A DNA stretch of 64,000 bases. It comes from Lentisphaerota bacterium. GTDB taxonomy: Bacteria > Verrucomicrobiota > Kiritimatiellia > CAIQIC01 > Lenti-01. This document shows, piece after piece, positions 33,101-39,905 of this stretch. Within the stretch, counting starts at the first letter, position 1, and each line of letters begins with the position of its first letter. The position numbers were made by a program, and so were the translations under genes. The notes beneath the pieces are model-generated. The model saw only the letters and a program-made list of their open reading frames with translations. It was not told the origin of the DNA and made no database searches. The stretch is taken from contig JAAZBB010000077.1 of the NCBI GenBank assembly GCA_012514035.1, forward strand, positions 1-64,000, read 5' to 3'.

Positions 33101-33714
33101 CCGCGGACCTGCTGGCCGTCGCGCCCGCCCCCCTGACCGTCACGGCCGATTCGCAAACCAAACCCTACGGCGCACCCAATCCGCCCCTGACCTTTCACTA
33201 TTCCGGCTTCGTGGCGGGCGATGACGCCACGGTCTTGATCGCCGAGCCGGTCGCCGGCACCACGGTGGACGTGACCACTCCCGCCGGCACCTACCCCGGC
33301 GCGATCACGGTGTCCGGCGGCCTGGCGGACAACTATGAATTCCACTATGTGGCCGCCGACTTCACCGTGACCGAGGTCGTTCCTGTCCGCATCTCTGCTC
33401 TCGCCACCGACCGCCAGGAGATGCATGTGATCTTCGGCCCGGTGGAGGAAGGCTTTTCCTACGATTTGTTTTTCTGCACCTCCCTGACAAACGGTCCATG
33501 GCTTTCCGTGACGGCGATGGTTGCCACCGCGCCGGCCGAAAGCGCCTCCCTCGCCCACGCCATCAGCAACCCGGTCCGCGGCTTCTACCGGATTGCCACC
33601 TTGGCTGGCCAAACAAATCCCCCGGGGCTCCTGTTCTCGGGAGACCCGCCGCTCCACCTCGCTCCCGGCCTGGCCGCACCCGGCCTCGTCAGGAATCCGG
33701 ATTGCACGAAATAA
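30196..33714 (+). CDS. Large exported TIGR03790-like protein with Ig-like/MBG domains
   Basis: 1172 residues from GTG 30196, with a signal peptide (RLAAGTGLLLAVCAMAG). Residues ~30-370 match the TIGR03790 uncharacterised family: LVVVNTNSVDSVELGEYYAAAHGIP, WEFPTRI, SSGGMIQDFQNSTNQSTILDWMGIGATASYGTVAEPCN and YYARGFTIGEAYAMSV. The middle holds Ig-like segments, including a choice-of-anchor-type repeat (VEWGASRTNTLAICNDGPA...), then around residues 830-1060 MBG-type domains (LTVTADSQTKPYGAPNPPL; TYPGAITVSGGLADNYEF). The C terminus is a beta-rich segment (SYDLFFCTSLTNGPW). Such proteins are extracellular or cell-surface; no catalytic residues can be named. Ser/Thr and Asn-rich composition is typical of exported proteins in PVC bacteria. 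Confidence 0.72.
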   Translation: MNRNRGNLRLAAGTGLLLAVCAMAGSPNAFRTLVVVNTNSVDSVELGEYYAAAHGIPAHHVCRLGIATNLVSINSNEFSSLLLDPIHSHITAEGLEALIDYVVLCWEFPTRIRFVEGVSAALFYGYQNAPGYFDPPRSCKLPEYTSNAYYRAERAFRSADGWNGTNGFVAFHLIASNLATAKMVVDRGVAAQSSFPPADIHLHMIYGGSRGIREQLFSDAQFSFTSLPGLPLNFVLAPLYQNLSGQTHVIGYQDGYGGIPAVVRSSNVWLPGAYADHMTSSGGMIQDFQNSTNQSTILDWMGIGATASYGTVAEPCNYLAKFPDPVMGFYYARGFTIGEAYAMSVAAPYQGLFAGDPLAAPFAAPPVISVPFPAPFQIVTGTVPVQVTAIAHAQGVPAASLDYYLDGRFQTNLVTLEPAPGNRLSVTVGDWTHSATVTLTDTLFDAVAALADAVNADSSLAVRATACSDRLELVYTNYDRDGDHLPVSASVSQESATALTLGVGLAANSLIPSIYPAREYVELATYTTNGANAGDAITSIITLTNGVAVTNIIIAAQGETAAQLLDRLKDAINAHPALTNANGVVYDRLASSPSTSGAVFARSPGPEGRLIHLGYWISAVDTNGLVTDYSFSDYLNDNARESDILPRASILFHVRPTNGILETTVSVDTAGLSDGVHVLDFIARDGSAVAAQSRFSLPLVVGNESPQLAVLGTNGEGVVNNDLPDLTKGTDFGPVEWGASRTNTLAICNDGPASLSIAGWSTTGPGTDTFQVVGIPALIEAGGVSNFTVVFAPAVTGRFQVALGFDSDAVFPQTNILFAGTGVPRSQNIDFPALPDQIATNEILLSATATSDLDVEFSVADGPAVLNGPLLSFTNTGIVSIVASQDGNDLWEPAPSLTNSFMVMKALATVTLFDLWQTYNGAARPVSFTTAPADLKVDITYNGMDSPPTNAGSYAVTGTVQEVLYEGSAADLLAVAPAPLTVTADSQTKPYGAPNPPLTFHYSGFVAGDDATVLIAEPVAGTTVDVTTPAGTYPGAITVSGGLADNYEFHYVAADFTVTEVVPVRISALATDRQEMHVIFGPVEEGFSYDLFFCTSLTNGPWLSVTAMVATAPAESASLAHAISNPVRGFYRIATLAGQTNPPGLLFSGDPPLHLAPGLAAPGLVRNPDCTK

Positions 33715-33754
33715 CCGCCGACGGGGATTGCTTGCCCCGGCGGATAATTGTCGT

Positions 33755-34252
33755 ATGGTGTCTCGCGTGAATCCATTCCCGGCACGTACCCGACCGGTCC
33801 GCCTGGCCATGGTCCCCCTCATGGTGCTGTTCCTGGGTTCCGCCATCCGGGTCGGAGCATGGGAAAGCCTGACCTTCGACCTGCCGTCCGGCGGCCGGGA
33901 GAGCCTCTGGCGCGATGAACTCGCCCGGCACTGGCATGGCCAGACCGAGAAACGCATCGAAGGCGGACGCATCGATGTTCTCACCGGCGAATACGCCATC
34001 GAAGTTGAATTCCCGCACAAATGGCACGAAGGCCTGGGACAGGCCCTCCATTACGCAAATGCCACCGACCGCCAGGGTGTGCTGGCCATCATTGCGTACG
34101 CCCGGGGCGAGGCATACCTGCACGGCAAGAGCCGGCGCCGGCTCGAACTGATCGAAGAACAATGCTCCGCCAACAACATCAAGATGCTGGTTCTGTTCCC
34201 CAACCGCCCCGAGGAATTCATCCGCCACGTCGCCCCGATCTGGATCGAATAG
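33755..34252 (+). CDS. Exported PD-(D/E)XK-like putative nuclease
   Basis: 165 residues from ATG 33755 (GTG 33767 and ATG 33812 are alternatives). An N-terminal hydrophobic segment (LAMVPLMVLFLGSAI) followed by VGA looks like a signal peptide. The core GRIDVLTGEYAIEVEFPHKW has the Asp...Glu-x-Glu...Lys arrangement of PD-(D/E)XK nucleases, followed by a conserved Gln helix (GLGQALHYANAT) and a beta strand GVLAIIAYARG. This resembles a scattered family of small exported proteins annotated as hypothetical. Export of a nuclease fold is unusual and the activity is unproven. The gene stands alone between a large surface protein and a convergent ABC ATPase. Confidence 0.6.
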   Translation: MVSRVNPFPARTRPVRLAMVPLMVLFLGSAIRVGAWESLTFDLPSGGRESLWRDELARHWHGQTEKRIEGGRIDVLTGEYAIEVEFPHKWHEGLGQALHYANATDRQGVLAIIAYARGEAYLHGKSRRRLELIEEQCSANNIKMLVLFPNRPEEFIRHVAPIWIE

Positions 34253-34312
34253 AACAGTTCCGGATGGCTGGCGGCCGGCGGGATTGATCCGCTGTTTTTG
34301 CCGACCGGCAAC

Positions 34313-35287
34313 TCAGAACAGGTGGCACCAGGTGCGATGGCCATCGACGTCGCGGGCGGCGGGCGCCTCCCGGCTGCAGATGGGCATGGCCCGCGGGCAA
34401 CGCGGATGGAAGGGGCATCCCGGCGGCGGTTTGGCTGCGGAGGGGGGTTCTCCCGGAAGGGGCTGGCGCTTCCGGCGGACGCCCGGCACGGGCACCGCCG
34501 CCACCAGTGCTTGGGCATAGGGATGCCGCGGGGCAACGACCATCGAATCCGCCGGCCCGATCTCCGCCAGCCGGCCGAGATACATGACCGCAATGCGATG
34601 CGCAACATGCCGCAACACGCTCAGGTCGTGGCCAATCATCAGGTAGGCCAGTCCATGCCGGCGCCGCAGTTCCAGCAGCAGGTTGATCACCTGGGCCTGC
34701 ACGCTGACGTCCAGAGCGCTGACCACTTCGTCACAGACAACCAGATCCGGGCGCAGGGACAGAGCCCGGGCGATGCAGATGCGCTGGCGCTGGCCCCCGG
34801 AAAACTCAAAGGGATACTTCCACAAGGCGTCGGCATCCAGCCCGACCTCAGCCAGCAGACGCGTGGCTGCCGCCTCGCGCGTTTCGTCCTGCAGCAGGCG
34901 ATGCTCGGCCAACCCTTCCGTGAGCAGTTCGCAGACCGGCAGGCGCGGATTCAACGACGCCATCGGATCCTGGAAGATCATCTGGATGCGCCGCCGCTGG
35001 TTTTTGGGGAGCGGGCTGCTCCGCCCCGGAGCAAACAGAATCTGCCCCTCCAGCCGGACCGTGCCGGCAGTGGGTTGTTCCAGTCCGGCCAAGACGCGTC
35101 CCAGCGTGGTCTTGCCGCAGCCGGATTCCCCGGCCAGGCCCAGGGTCTCGCCGCGCGCAATTTCCAGGGATACGCCGTCGACCGCGCGGACATGCCCCCG
35201 GATGCGGGCCAGCACTCCCCGCCGGATGGGAAAGTGAACCGCTACGTCTGCCAGCGTAATCCAAGATGGTGCGGGGCCCGCGGACAT
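34313..35287 (-). CDS. Oligopeptide-type ABC transporter ATP-binding protein (OppF/DppF-like)
   Basis: 324 residues from ATG 35287 (MSAGPAPSWITLADV). Walker A GESGCGKTTLGRVLAG, Q-loop MIFQDPMASLNPRL, signature FSGGQRQRICIARAL, Walker B LVVCDEVVSALD and the H-loop IGHDLSVLRHV are intact. The C-terminal Cys cluster GCPFHPRCPRAMPIC is the [4Fe-4S]-type motif of the OppD/OppF/DppF branch, placing it among peptide/nickel importers. The normal partners (OppD, permeases OppB/C, binding protein) are not adjacent; the next gene on the same strand is a patatin 20 bp upstream. It is thus an orphan ATPase, perhaps serving permeases encoded elsewhere. The open frame extends upstream to 35503, overlapping the patatin gene, which is rejected. 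Confidence 0.85.
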   Translation of the reverse strand: MSAGPAPSWITLADVAVHFPIRRGVLARIRGHVRAVDGVSLEIARGETLGLAGESGCGKTTLGRVLAGLEQPTAGTVRLEGQILFAPGRSSPLPKNQRRRIQMIFQDPMASLNPRLPVCELLTEGLAEHRLLQDETREAAATRLLAEVGLDADALWKYPFEFSGGQRQRICIARALSLRPDLVVCDEVVSALDVSVQAQVINLLLELRRRHGLAYLMIGHDLSVLRHVAHRIAVMYLGRLAEIGPADSMVVAPRHPYAQALVAAVPVPGVRRKRQPLPGEPPSAAKPPPGCPFHPRCPRAMPICSREAPAARDVDGHRTWCHLF

Positions 35288-35306
35288 TTCAATACTTTGG
35301 CAGGAA

Positions 35307-36173
35307 TCAGGGGGAAAGGAAATCGCGCAGTTTTCCGGCGGCGGCGGCGGCATCGGACCAGCCGTTCTGGTAGAGGCGTTCGAGTTCGGCGCGGTCCTGG
35401 CTGTAGCGTCCCACGGCCAGCGGTTGCGAGGGACGGATAACCAGAAGGCGTCCCGCCGCGGTCTCCGCTTCCAGTTCGTCGAGGGCGTGGTTGTAGGTGG
35501 CATGCTGACGCAGAATCGCCTCGGCCAGTTCCGGAAAATGCCGGTATTTCAGGCGGATCGCCGCCCGCTGCGCGGCGCGGGGCGCGTGTTTGCGGAAACC
35601 CTGGTTGCGGGTTAGCACCACCACGCGCCGCGGAAAACCGTCTGCCGCGGCCTGCTCGAACGGAATCGGCGCGGCAATTCCGCCATCGAGATACAGCCGC
35701 CCCTTCACCCGCGCCATCCGCCCGACCATCGGCAGCGACGAGCTCGCCAGCAGGGCGTCGATCATCGGCGCGTCGTCCTTGTCAAAGAATACGGCCCGCC
35801 CGGTCCGGCAATCGGTCGCGCCGATCCGAAACCGCGCCGGCGAAGCCTCGAATGCGGCACAATCGAAGGGAATCTGCCGGGGAATCTCGCGAAAGATGAA
35901 CTCCATGCCGAAGGGATTGCCCTGGCGAGCCCAGTTACGCCACGAAAAGTAGCGTGGATCGCCCGCGAAGCGGGTGAAGATCTCGCGGTTGCGCCTGAAC
36001 TGCCCCGAGACGTAGGAGGCCGCATTGCAGATGCCCGCCGAGACACCGATGACATACGGGAAGCGGAGGCCGATCTGCAAAAAGAAATCCATCACCCCCG
36101 AGGCATACTGCGCCCGCATGCCGCCGCCTTCCAGGACCAGCGCCGCGTCCCGCCGCACCGGCAACGCCTTCAT
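35307..36173 (-). CDS. Patatin-like phospholipase family protein
   Basis: 288 residues from ATG 36173 (MKALPVRRDAALVLEGGGMRA). The patatin hallmarks are in order: oxyanion loop LEGGGMRAQYASGV, nucleophile Ser in GVSAGICNA, and catalytic Asp in YLDGGIAAPIP. Patatin-type proteins hydrolyse acyl esters of lipids through a Ser-Asp dyad; the closest E. coli type is YjjU, of undefined substrate. No signal peptide, so probably cytoplasmic. It sits 7 bp after a 43-residue membrane ORF and 19 bp before the orphan ABC ATPase, suggesting co-transcription of the three. Confidence 0.88.
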   Translation of the reverse strand: MKALPVRRDAALVLEGGGMRAQYASGVMDFFLQIGLRFPYVIGVSAGICNAASYVSGQFRRNREIFTRFAGDPRYFSWRNWARQGNPFGMEFIFREIPRQIPFDCAAFEASPARFRIGATDCRTGRAVFFDKDDAPMIDALLASSSLPMVGRMARVKGRLYLDGGIAAPIPFEQAAADGFPRRVVVLTRNQGFRKHAPRAAQRAAIRLKYRHFPELAEAILRQHATYNHALDELEAETAAGRLLVIRPSQPLAVGRYSQDRAELERLYQNGWSDAAAAAGKLRDFLSP

Positions 36174-36180
36174 CGCGCCC

Positions 36181-36312
36181 TCACAGCGCGAAAACCCGCG
36201 CGCCCGCCAGGTTGATCTGGCGCAGGCGAAACACATTGGTCATCAGCAGGGAGCAGAGGATGATCAGCGAACCCGCATAGCCAACGCCTTCCTTGATCCA
36301 GTTCCCGTTCAT
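36181..36312 (-). CDS. Short membrane protein, truncated YgjV/PnuC-like fragment
   Basis: A 43-residue ORF from ATG 36312 with a GGCGG-like site upstream (AAGGCGGAC) and an in-frame stop 30 bases before it. The product has one hydrophobic helix: WIKEGVGYAGSLIILCSLLM followed by TNVFRLRQINLAGARVFAL. The sequence GYxGSxxILxSLLMxxxxxLRxINLxG is typical of the N-terminal half of small (~80-90 residue) two-to-three-helix membrane proteins of the YgjV/CBU_0592 kind; here it stops directly after the point where the second helix should begin. It may be a truncated remnant or a genuine small protein. It is 7 bp upstream of the patatin gene. Confidence 0.5.
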   Translation of the reverse strand: MNGNWIKEGVGYAGSLIILCSLLMTNVFRLRQINLAGARVFAL

Positions 36313-36373
36313 GTCCGCCTTGCTGTCATCCCGGTGCCGAATTCAATACGCGCCGCCTGCTGACCCTCAAAGG

Positions 36374-37321
36374 TTATGCGCCCAGTCGGGTTCCCGCGGG
36401 CAGGGGGTGCCCGCGCAGGAAAGCGGCACCGGACATTACGTTCTTGCCCGCGGGCTGGACTTGCGTCAGCCGCAGGGCCCCCACCCCGGTCGCCACGAGG
36501 GGGCCGGCCGGGCTCGATTCCAGGACCATCCCCGGCAAGACGCCCGCCGGGCCTGATTCAACGAGAACCGCGTGGATTTTCAGCAGGCTGCCGCCGGGCA
36601 GATTCGTGTAGGCTCCGGGCCAGGGATGGAATCCCCGCAGCCGGTTGCGGATGGTTTCGGCCGGCAGGCTCCAATCCACGCGGCCGTCATCCTTGACCAG
36701 CTTGCGCGCAAATGTCGCGCGCAACCCGTCCTGCGGAATGCCTCGGGTCCGGCCGGCGCGCAAATTGTCCAGCACACCCGCGAGCAGGCGCGCGCCGAGT
36801 GTCGCCAGCTTGGACTCGAGGTGGCAGAATGTGTCGTCCGGGGCGATCTCCATTGCCTCCTGTGCCAGAAGATCCCCGGCATCCATTTGGGGCGTCACGT
36901 AAAGCACGCTCACGCCGGTCTCGCGGTCGCCGTTAGCCAGCGCCCATTGGATCGGGCTGGCGCCGCGATATTTCGGCAGCAGCGAGGGATGCACGTTGAT
37001 CGCCCCCAGGCGCGGCACGGCCAGGAGGTTGGATTTCAGGAACTGGCCGTAGGCCGCCACAATGATCAGATCGGGATTCAACGCCGCCATTCGGGCCACG
37101 AAAGATTCCTCGCTGGCCGCGGCCGGCGTGAAGACCGGCAGGCCGTGTTGTTCCGACCGTGTTTTCAGAATACAGGCCTGGCGCTGCAGGCCCCGGCCGC
37201 CCGCCCGGTCGGGCTGCGTCACTACGGCCGCCAGTTCATCGCGCTCCGCCGCCAGGATGCCTTCCAGCAGCGGACACGCCAGGGCGCCGGATCCCATCAA
37301 GATGATCTTCAGCCTGTCCAT
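36374..37321 (-). CDS. fmt: Methionyl-tRNA formyltransferase
   Basis: 315 residues, normal for Fmt, which transfers formyl from 10-formyl-THF to initiator Met-tRNA. The catalytic region IIVAAYGQFLKSNLLAVPRLGAINVHPSLLPKYRGASPIQW (only partly quoted: key residues Asn in INVHPSLLP, His, and Asp in MDAGDLL) is intact, as is the C-terminal OB-like domain (VDWSLPAETIRNRLRGFHP). The neighbouring def gene, often adjacent, is not here. No clear Shine-Dalgarno is seen; a GCGTATACC sequence lies just upstream and may contain a -10 element. Confidence 0.95.
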   Translation of the reverse strand: MDRLKIILMGSGALACPLLEGILAAERDELAAVVTQPDRAGGRGLQRQACILKTRSEQHGLPVFTPAAASEESFVARMAALNPDLIIVAAYGQFLKSNLLAVPRLGAINVHPSLLPKYRGASPIQWALANGDRETGVSVLYVTPQMDAGDLLAQEAMEIAPDDTFCHLESKLATLGARLLAGVLDNLRAGRTRGIPQDGLRATFARKLVKDDGRVDWSLPAETIRNRLRGFHPWPGAYTNLPGGSLLKIHAVLVESGPAGVLPGMVLESSPAGPLVATGVGALRLTQVQPAGKNVMSGAAFLRGHPLPAGTRLGA

Positions 37322-37355
37322 GACCGGTATACGCTAGAGGGCCCTTCCATCGGCG

Positions 37356-37394
37356 TCAAAACAAAACCCGCCGCCGGACACAGCCCCGGCGGCG
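37356..37394 (-). terminator. Leftward intrinsic terminator upstream of fmt
   Basis: On the minus strand CGCCGCCGG (37394-37386), loop GGCTGTGT, CCGGCGGCG (37377-37369), then GGTTTTGTTTTG. It would stop leftward transcription arriving from 37395-37610, where no protein gene lies on the minus strand. A second hairpin (GGCGGAA/TTCCGCC, about 37425-37449) precedes it. Confidence 0.5.
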
Positions 37395-37549
37395 CGCGGG
37401 GTCCTTGTCGGCGCGAGGCGGAATTCCAGTGCGTTTCCGCCAGTGGCAGCAACAGGTTGTGTCCTTTGCCGGGCTCCCCGCCCAACCGCGGCCAGATAGG
37501 CAGCGCTGGTCATGGGCGGCGAATTCGTTCTGTTTCGCCACTTGTTGCA

Positions 37550-37578
37550 TTGGCAATCATATTCCGGGATGGTATTTT
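37550..37578 (+). promoter_or_regulatory. Promoter of the KTSC gene
   Basis: TTGGCA (37550-37555), exactly 17 bp, TATTTT (37573-37578), followed by AAGGAG (37598-37603) and ATG 37611. Confidence 0.65.
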
Positions 37579-37610
37579 TGCACCGTGACCAAACAGAAGG
37601 AGTTTTCCAC

Positions 37611-37892
37611 ATGAAAACAACGGCCTTGGTTTCAATCTCCCTGATTCTGCTCGCGACCCTGTCCTTTGCAGCGGGCCTGGTGATGGAGCCGGTCCAAACT
37701 GCTCTCATCGTCCAGGCCGGTTACGACCCGGATACCCAATTGATGGCGGTCACCATGGGCGAGCCCGCCAACACCTACTTCTTCAAGGCGGTGCCGGCGG
37801 ACGTCTACAACGCCTTCAAGACCACCGAGTCCAAGGACAGCTACTTCCTCGAAAACATCAAGGGCAAATACGAAGAAGACATGGCCCGCTAG
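37611..37892 (+). CDS. Exported KTSC-domain protein
   Basis: 93 residues from ATG 37611 with a good AAGGAG site 7 nt upstream. MKTTALVSISLILLATLSFAAG is a signal peptide or N-terminal anchor. The remaining ~65 residues (YDPDTQLMAVTMGEPANTYFF; VPADVYNAFKTTESKDSYFLENIKGKY) match the KTSC domain, a small module of unknown function named for its conserved Lys-Thr-Ser-Cys; here the SKDSYFLENIKGKY end is clear but no Cys is present. KTSC proteins are usually cytoplasmic, so a secreted form is unusual. It is a single-gene unit with its own promoter, between divergent fmt and convergent tsaC. Confidence 0.7.
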   Translation: MKTTALVSISLILLATLSFAAGLVMEPVQTALIVQAGYDPDTQLMAVTMGEPANTYFFKAVPADVYNAFKTTESKDSYFLENIKGKYEEDMAR

Positions 37893-37964
37893 GCGCTTTC
37901 TTTCCGCCAGAGCGGAACATCGGGCTCGTTCCGGGGAATCTGCTCCCCCCGGCCGCAGGTTTCT

Positions 37965-38588
37965 TCATGACTGCGCTGCGACTCCAGCCGCGGCCGCCAA
38001 TTCGGCGCTGCTGATCGGTCCTGCCCGCAGAAGAATCCATCCGCCCGGCTCCACCTTCACCACGGTGCTGGCCTTCCCGCCGGGCGCGGGTCCCGCATCC
38101 AGCGCCAGCGCCACCTGCGGCGTAAGAGCCGCCCAGGCTTCCGGCGCCGTCAATGCAGGCGGCTGGCCGCTGCGATTCGCACTGGTCACCGCCGGCAGAA
38201 AATCCATTTCGCGCAACCAGGCCAGCGCCACGGGATGCGCCGGCACCCGGAAACCATCCCATCCCCCCTGCGCGTTTTGCAGGATCATTGTCAACGGCCC
38301 CGGCCAAAAAGCCGCCGCCAGCCGCGCGGCAACTGCATCCATGCGGACGCCCGTCGCGTCCACGGCGTCGATCCCTCCGGCGAAATACGTCACGCGCTTG
38401 GCGGCATCGCGGCCCTTGGCCGCATAGAGTCGCGCGAGCGCCTCCGGCACATCCGCGCGGGCGGCCACGCCATAGACCGTCTCGGTCGGAACAATCACCA
38501 GTTCCCCGGCGCGAATCAGGTTCGCTGCGCGCCGGATGGTCTCCGGCGTGGGGACAGCCAGACGCGGAGCTTCAACGGAATCGGGCAT
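37965..38588 (-). CDS. tsaC: Threonylcarbamoyl-AMP synthase (Sua5/YciO/YrdC family)
   Basis: 207 residues. GELVIVPTETVYGVAARA is the family signature, followed by KGRDAAKRVTYF (typical KxRP/KR loop), FWPGPLTMIL and AVTSANRSGQPPA. The enzyme makes threonylcarbamoyl-AMP for the tRNA t6A37 modification. It is the short YrdC/TsaC type without the Sua5 C-terminal domain. ATG 38588 overlaps the last 17 bases of the S41-like gene on the same strand, so the two are co-transcribed although functionally unrelated. Confidence 0.9.
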   Translation of the reverse strand: MPDSVEAPRLAVPTPETIRRAANLIRAGELVIVPTETVYGVAARADVPEALARLYAAKGRDAAKRVTYFAGGIDAVDATGVRMDAVAARLAAAFWPGPLTMILQNAQGGWDGFRVPAHPVALAWLREMDFLPAVTSANRSGQPPALTAPEAWAALTPQVALALDAGPAPGGKASTVVKVEPGGWILLRAGPISSAELAAAAGVAAQS

Positions 38589-39885
38589 AGCCGAGCGCCT
38601 TCAGACCCAGCAGCACGTCCGTCGCCCGCCGCAAATAGGTGTCATTGCGCGTGCGGTCGCGCAGGGCTTTGTCTTCCTTTTCCTCGTCCGAAAGCGTCTT
38701 GCCCGGACGCAAGGCGGGCGCATCCGGCTCGTAAACCGTCTCGTTCAACGCGGCCTCGGTGATCAGCACATCGGGAGTGATGCCGCCCGTCCCGGCGTAG
38801 ATGGTGCCATCGCCGACCTTGAGTTGACGAGTGGCCAGCAGGGCATACCGGCCGGTGGAAAGTTTAACCGGCTCGCGAATCATCGGATCGCCGGCCGTCG
38901 GACGCCCGATGATCATGGCGCCCTTCACGCCGCCGCCCAACACCGCGGCCAGCAATTCCGCCGCCCCGGTGGTATCCTCGTCCACCAGCACCATCAATGG
39001 CAGGGAGGAAACTGCCGGGGCCGGCGCCTGGATCGAAGTCAGTTCGTGGCCCTGGCGATCGGTCATCGCATACAGAACCGTGCCCGCCGGCACATATCCG
39101 GCCGCCGCAGCCGGAATCTCGAACTCGGCCATCCCGGCCGCCCCGCGCAGATCCAGGATGGCCCCGAAAATACCGGTTTCCCGCCATTGGGCCAACGCGG
39201 CAGCAATTTCGGCCCCTGCCCCGGGGAAAATGCCAGCCGCCCGCATGTACCCCATGTCCGCAGGCAGTTCCTCCACAGTCGTCAGTGAAGTCGCTTCGCT
39301 CCGCTGGCGTTCCACGGTAACCGCCCGGCTCACCTCGTCCACGCTCCGCACGCCAATTTCCAGCGCCGCCTCGTCGCCCTCGGCCAACAGTTCCCGGACA
39401 TAGCTCAGGGCCGCACCGGTTTGGAGGCTGCGGCCCGCCACCTGCTCGATCCATTCCCCCGGCTGAATGCCCGCGGCCGCCGCCGGCGAGTTGGTCCGCA
39501 CCGCCGCCACCTTGGGCAGCCCCTCTTCGAGAGCAACCAGGACCAGGCCGGTGTCCCACTCGCGCTCGGACAGCCGTTGGGTCCTCGTCGCCAACTCGGT
39601 CTCGTCCAGAAAGACCACCGACGGCTCGCTGGTGCGGATCAGCGACTCCAGCAGCGCCGCCCGCGCTTGTCCATCGGCCGGCGCCAGATGATGCTCGGCC
39701 AGCAGTTGCGCTCCCTCTTCGATGACTGCGCACAGGCGATGCGCCCAATCGGCCAGCGCCTCCGCCGCAACCGGCTCAGGCCCGCTGCCCGCGACGCCGG
39801 TCGGCGCGGATTGCGCTGAAACCATCCCCAGAAAGCCGGCTCCGATGATGACGAAGGCCAATCCGGTTTTTCTCAACCGCTCCAT
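38572..39885 (-). CDS. S41 peptidase-like exported protein, catalytic residues missing
   Basis: 437 residues from ATG 39885 with AAGGA upstream. A signal peptide (GLAFVIIGAGFLGMVSA) is followed by an N-terminal helical part, a PDZ domain (~130-215: PKVAAVRTNSPAAAAGIQPGEW) and a tail-specific-protease-like domain (~225-400: GAILDLRGAAGMAEFEIPA; PLMVLVDEDTTGAAELLAAV; AMIIGRPTAGDPMIREPVKL). In active CtpA enzymes the Ser lies in GSASAAE and the Lys in TFGKG; the equivalent positions here read DTTGAAE and TAGDP, so both Ser and Lys are absent. The fold is otherwise kept, so this is likely a non-catalytic binding protein. It lies between the omptin and tsaC genes, transcribed with both. Confidence 0.75.
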   Translation of the reverse strand: MERLRKTGLAFVIIGAGFLGMVSAQSAPTGVAGSGPEPVAAEALADWAHRLCAVIEEGAQLLAEHHLAPADGQARAALLESLIRTSEPSVVFLDETELATRTQRLSEREWDTGLVLVALEEGLPKVAAVRTNSPAAAAGIQPGEWIEQVAGRSLQTGAALSYVRELLAEGDEAALEIGVRSVDEVSRAVTVERQRSEATSLTTVEELPADMGYMRAAGIFPGAGAEIAAALAQWRETGIFGAILDLRGAAGMAEFEIPAAAAGYVPAGTVLYAMTDRQGHELTSIQAPAPAVSSLPLMVLVDEDTTGAAELLAAVLGGGVKGAMIIGRPTAGDPMIREPVKLSTGRYALLATRQLKVGDGTIYAGTGGITPDVLITEAALNETVYEPDAPALRPGKTLSDEEKEDKALRDRTRNDTYLRRATDVLLGLKALGYARFR

Positions 39886-39905
39886 GTGGAATCCTTTCCT
39901 TCCGT

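Noticed and set aside
33715..33750. Terminator after the TIGR03790-like gene
   Set aside because: CCGCCG/CGGCGG can pair around a GGGG/CCCC inner stem, but no T-run follows, so it is not a convincing intrinsic terminator.
31432..34020. 862-residue minus-strand frame opposite the TIGR03790-like gene
   Set aside because: Composition is typical of antisense (Gly/Arg/His-rich), without domains, and the plus-strand protein has a signal peptide and recognisable modules.
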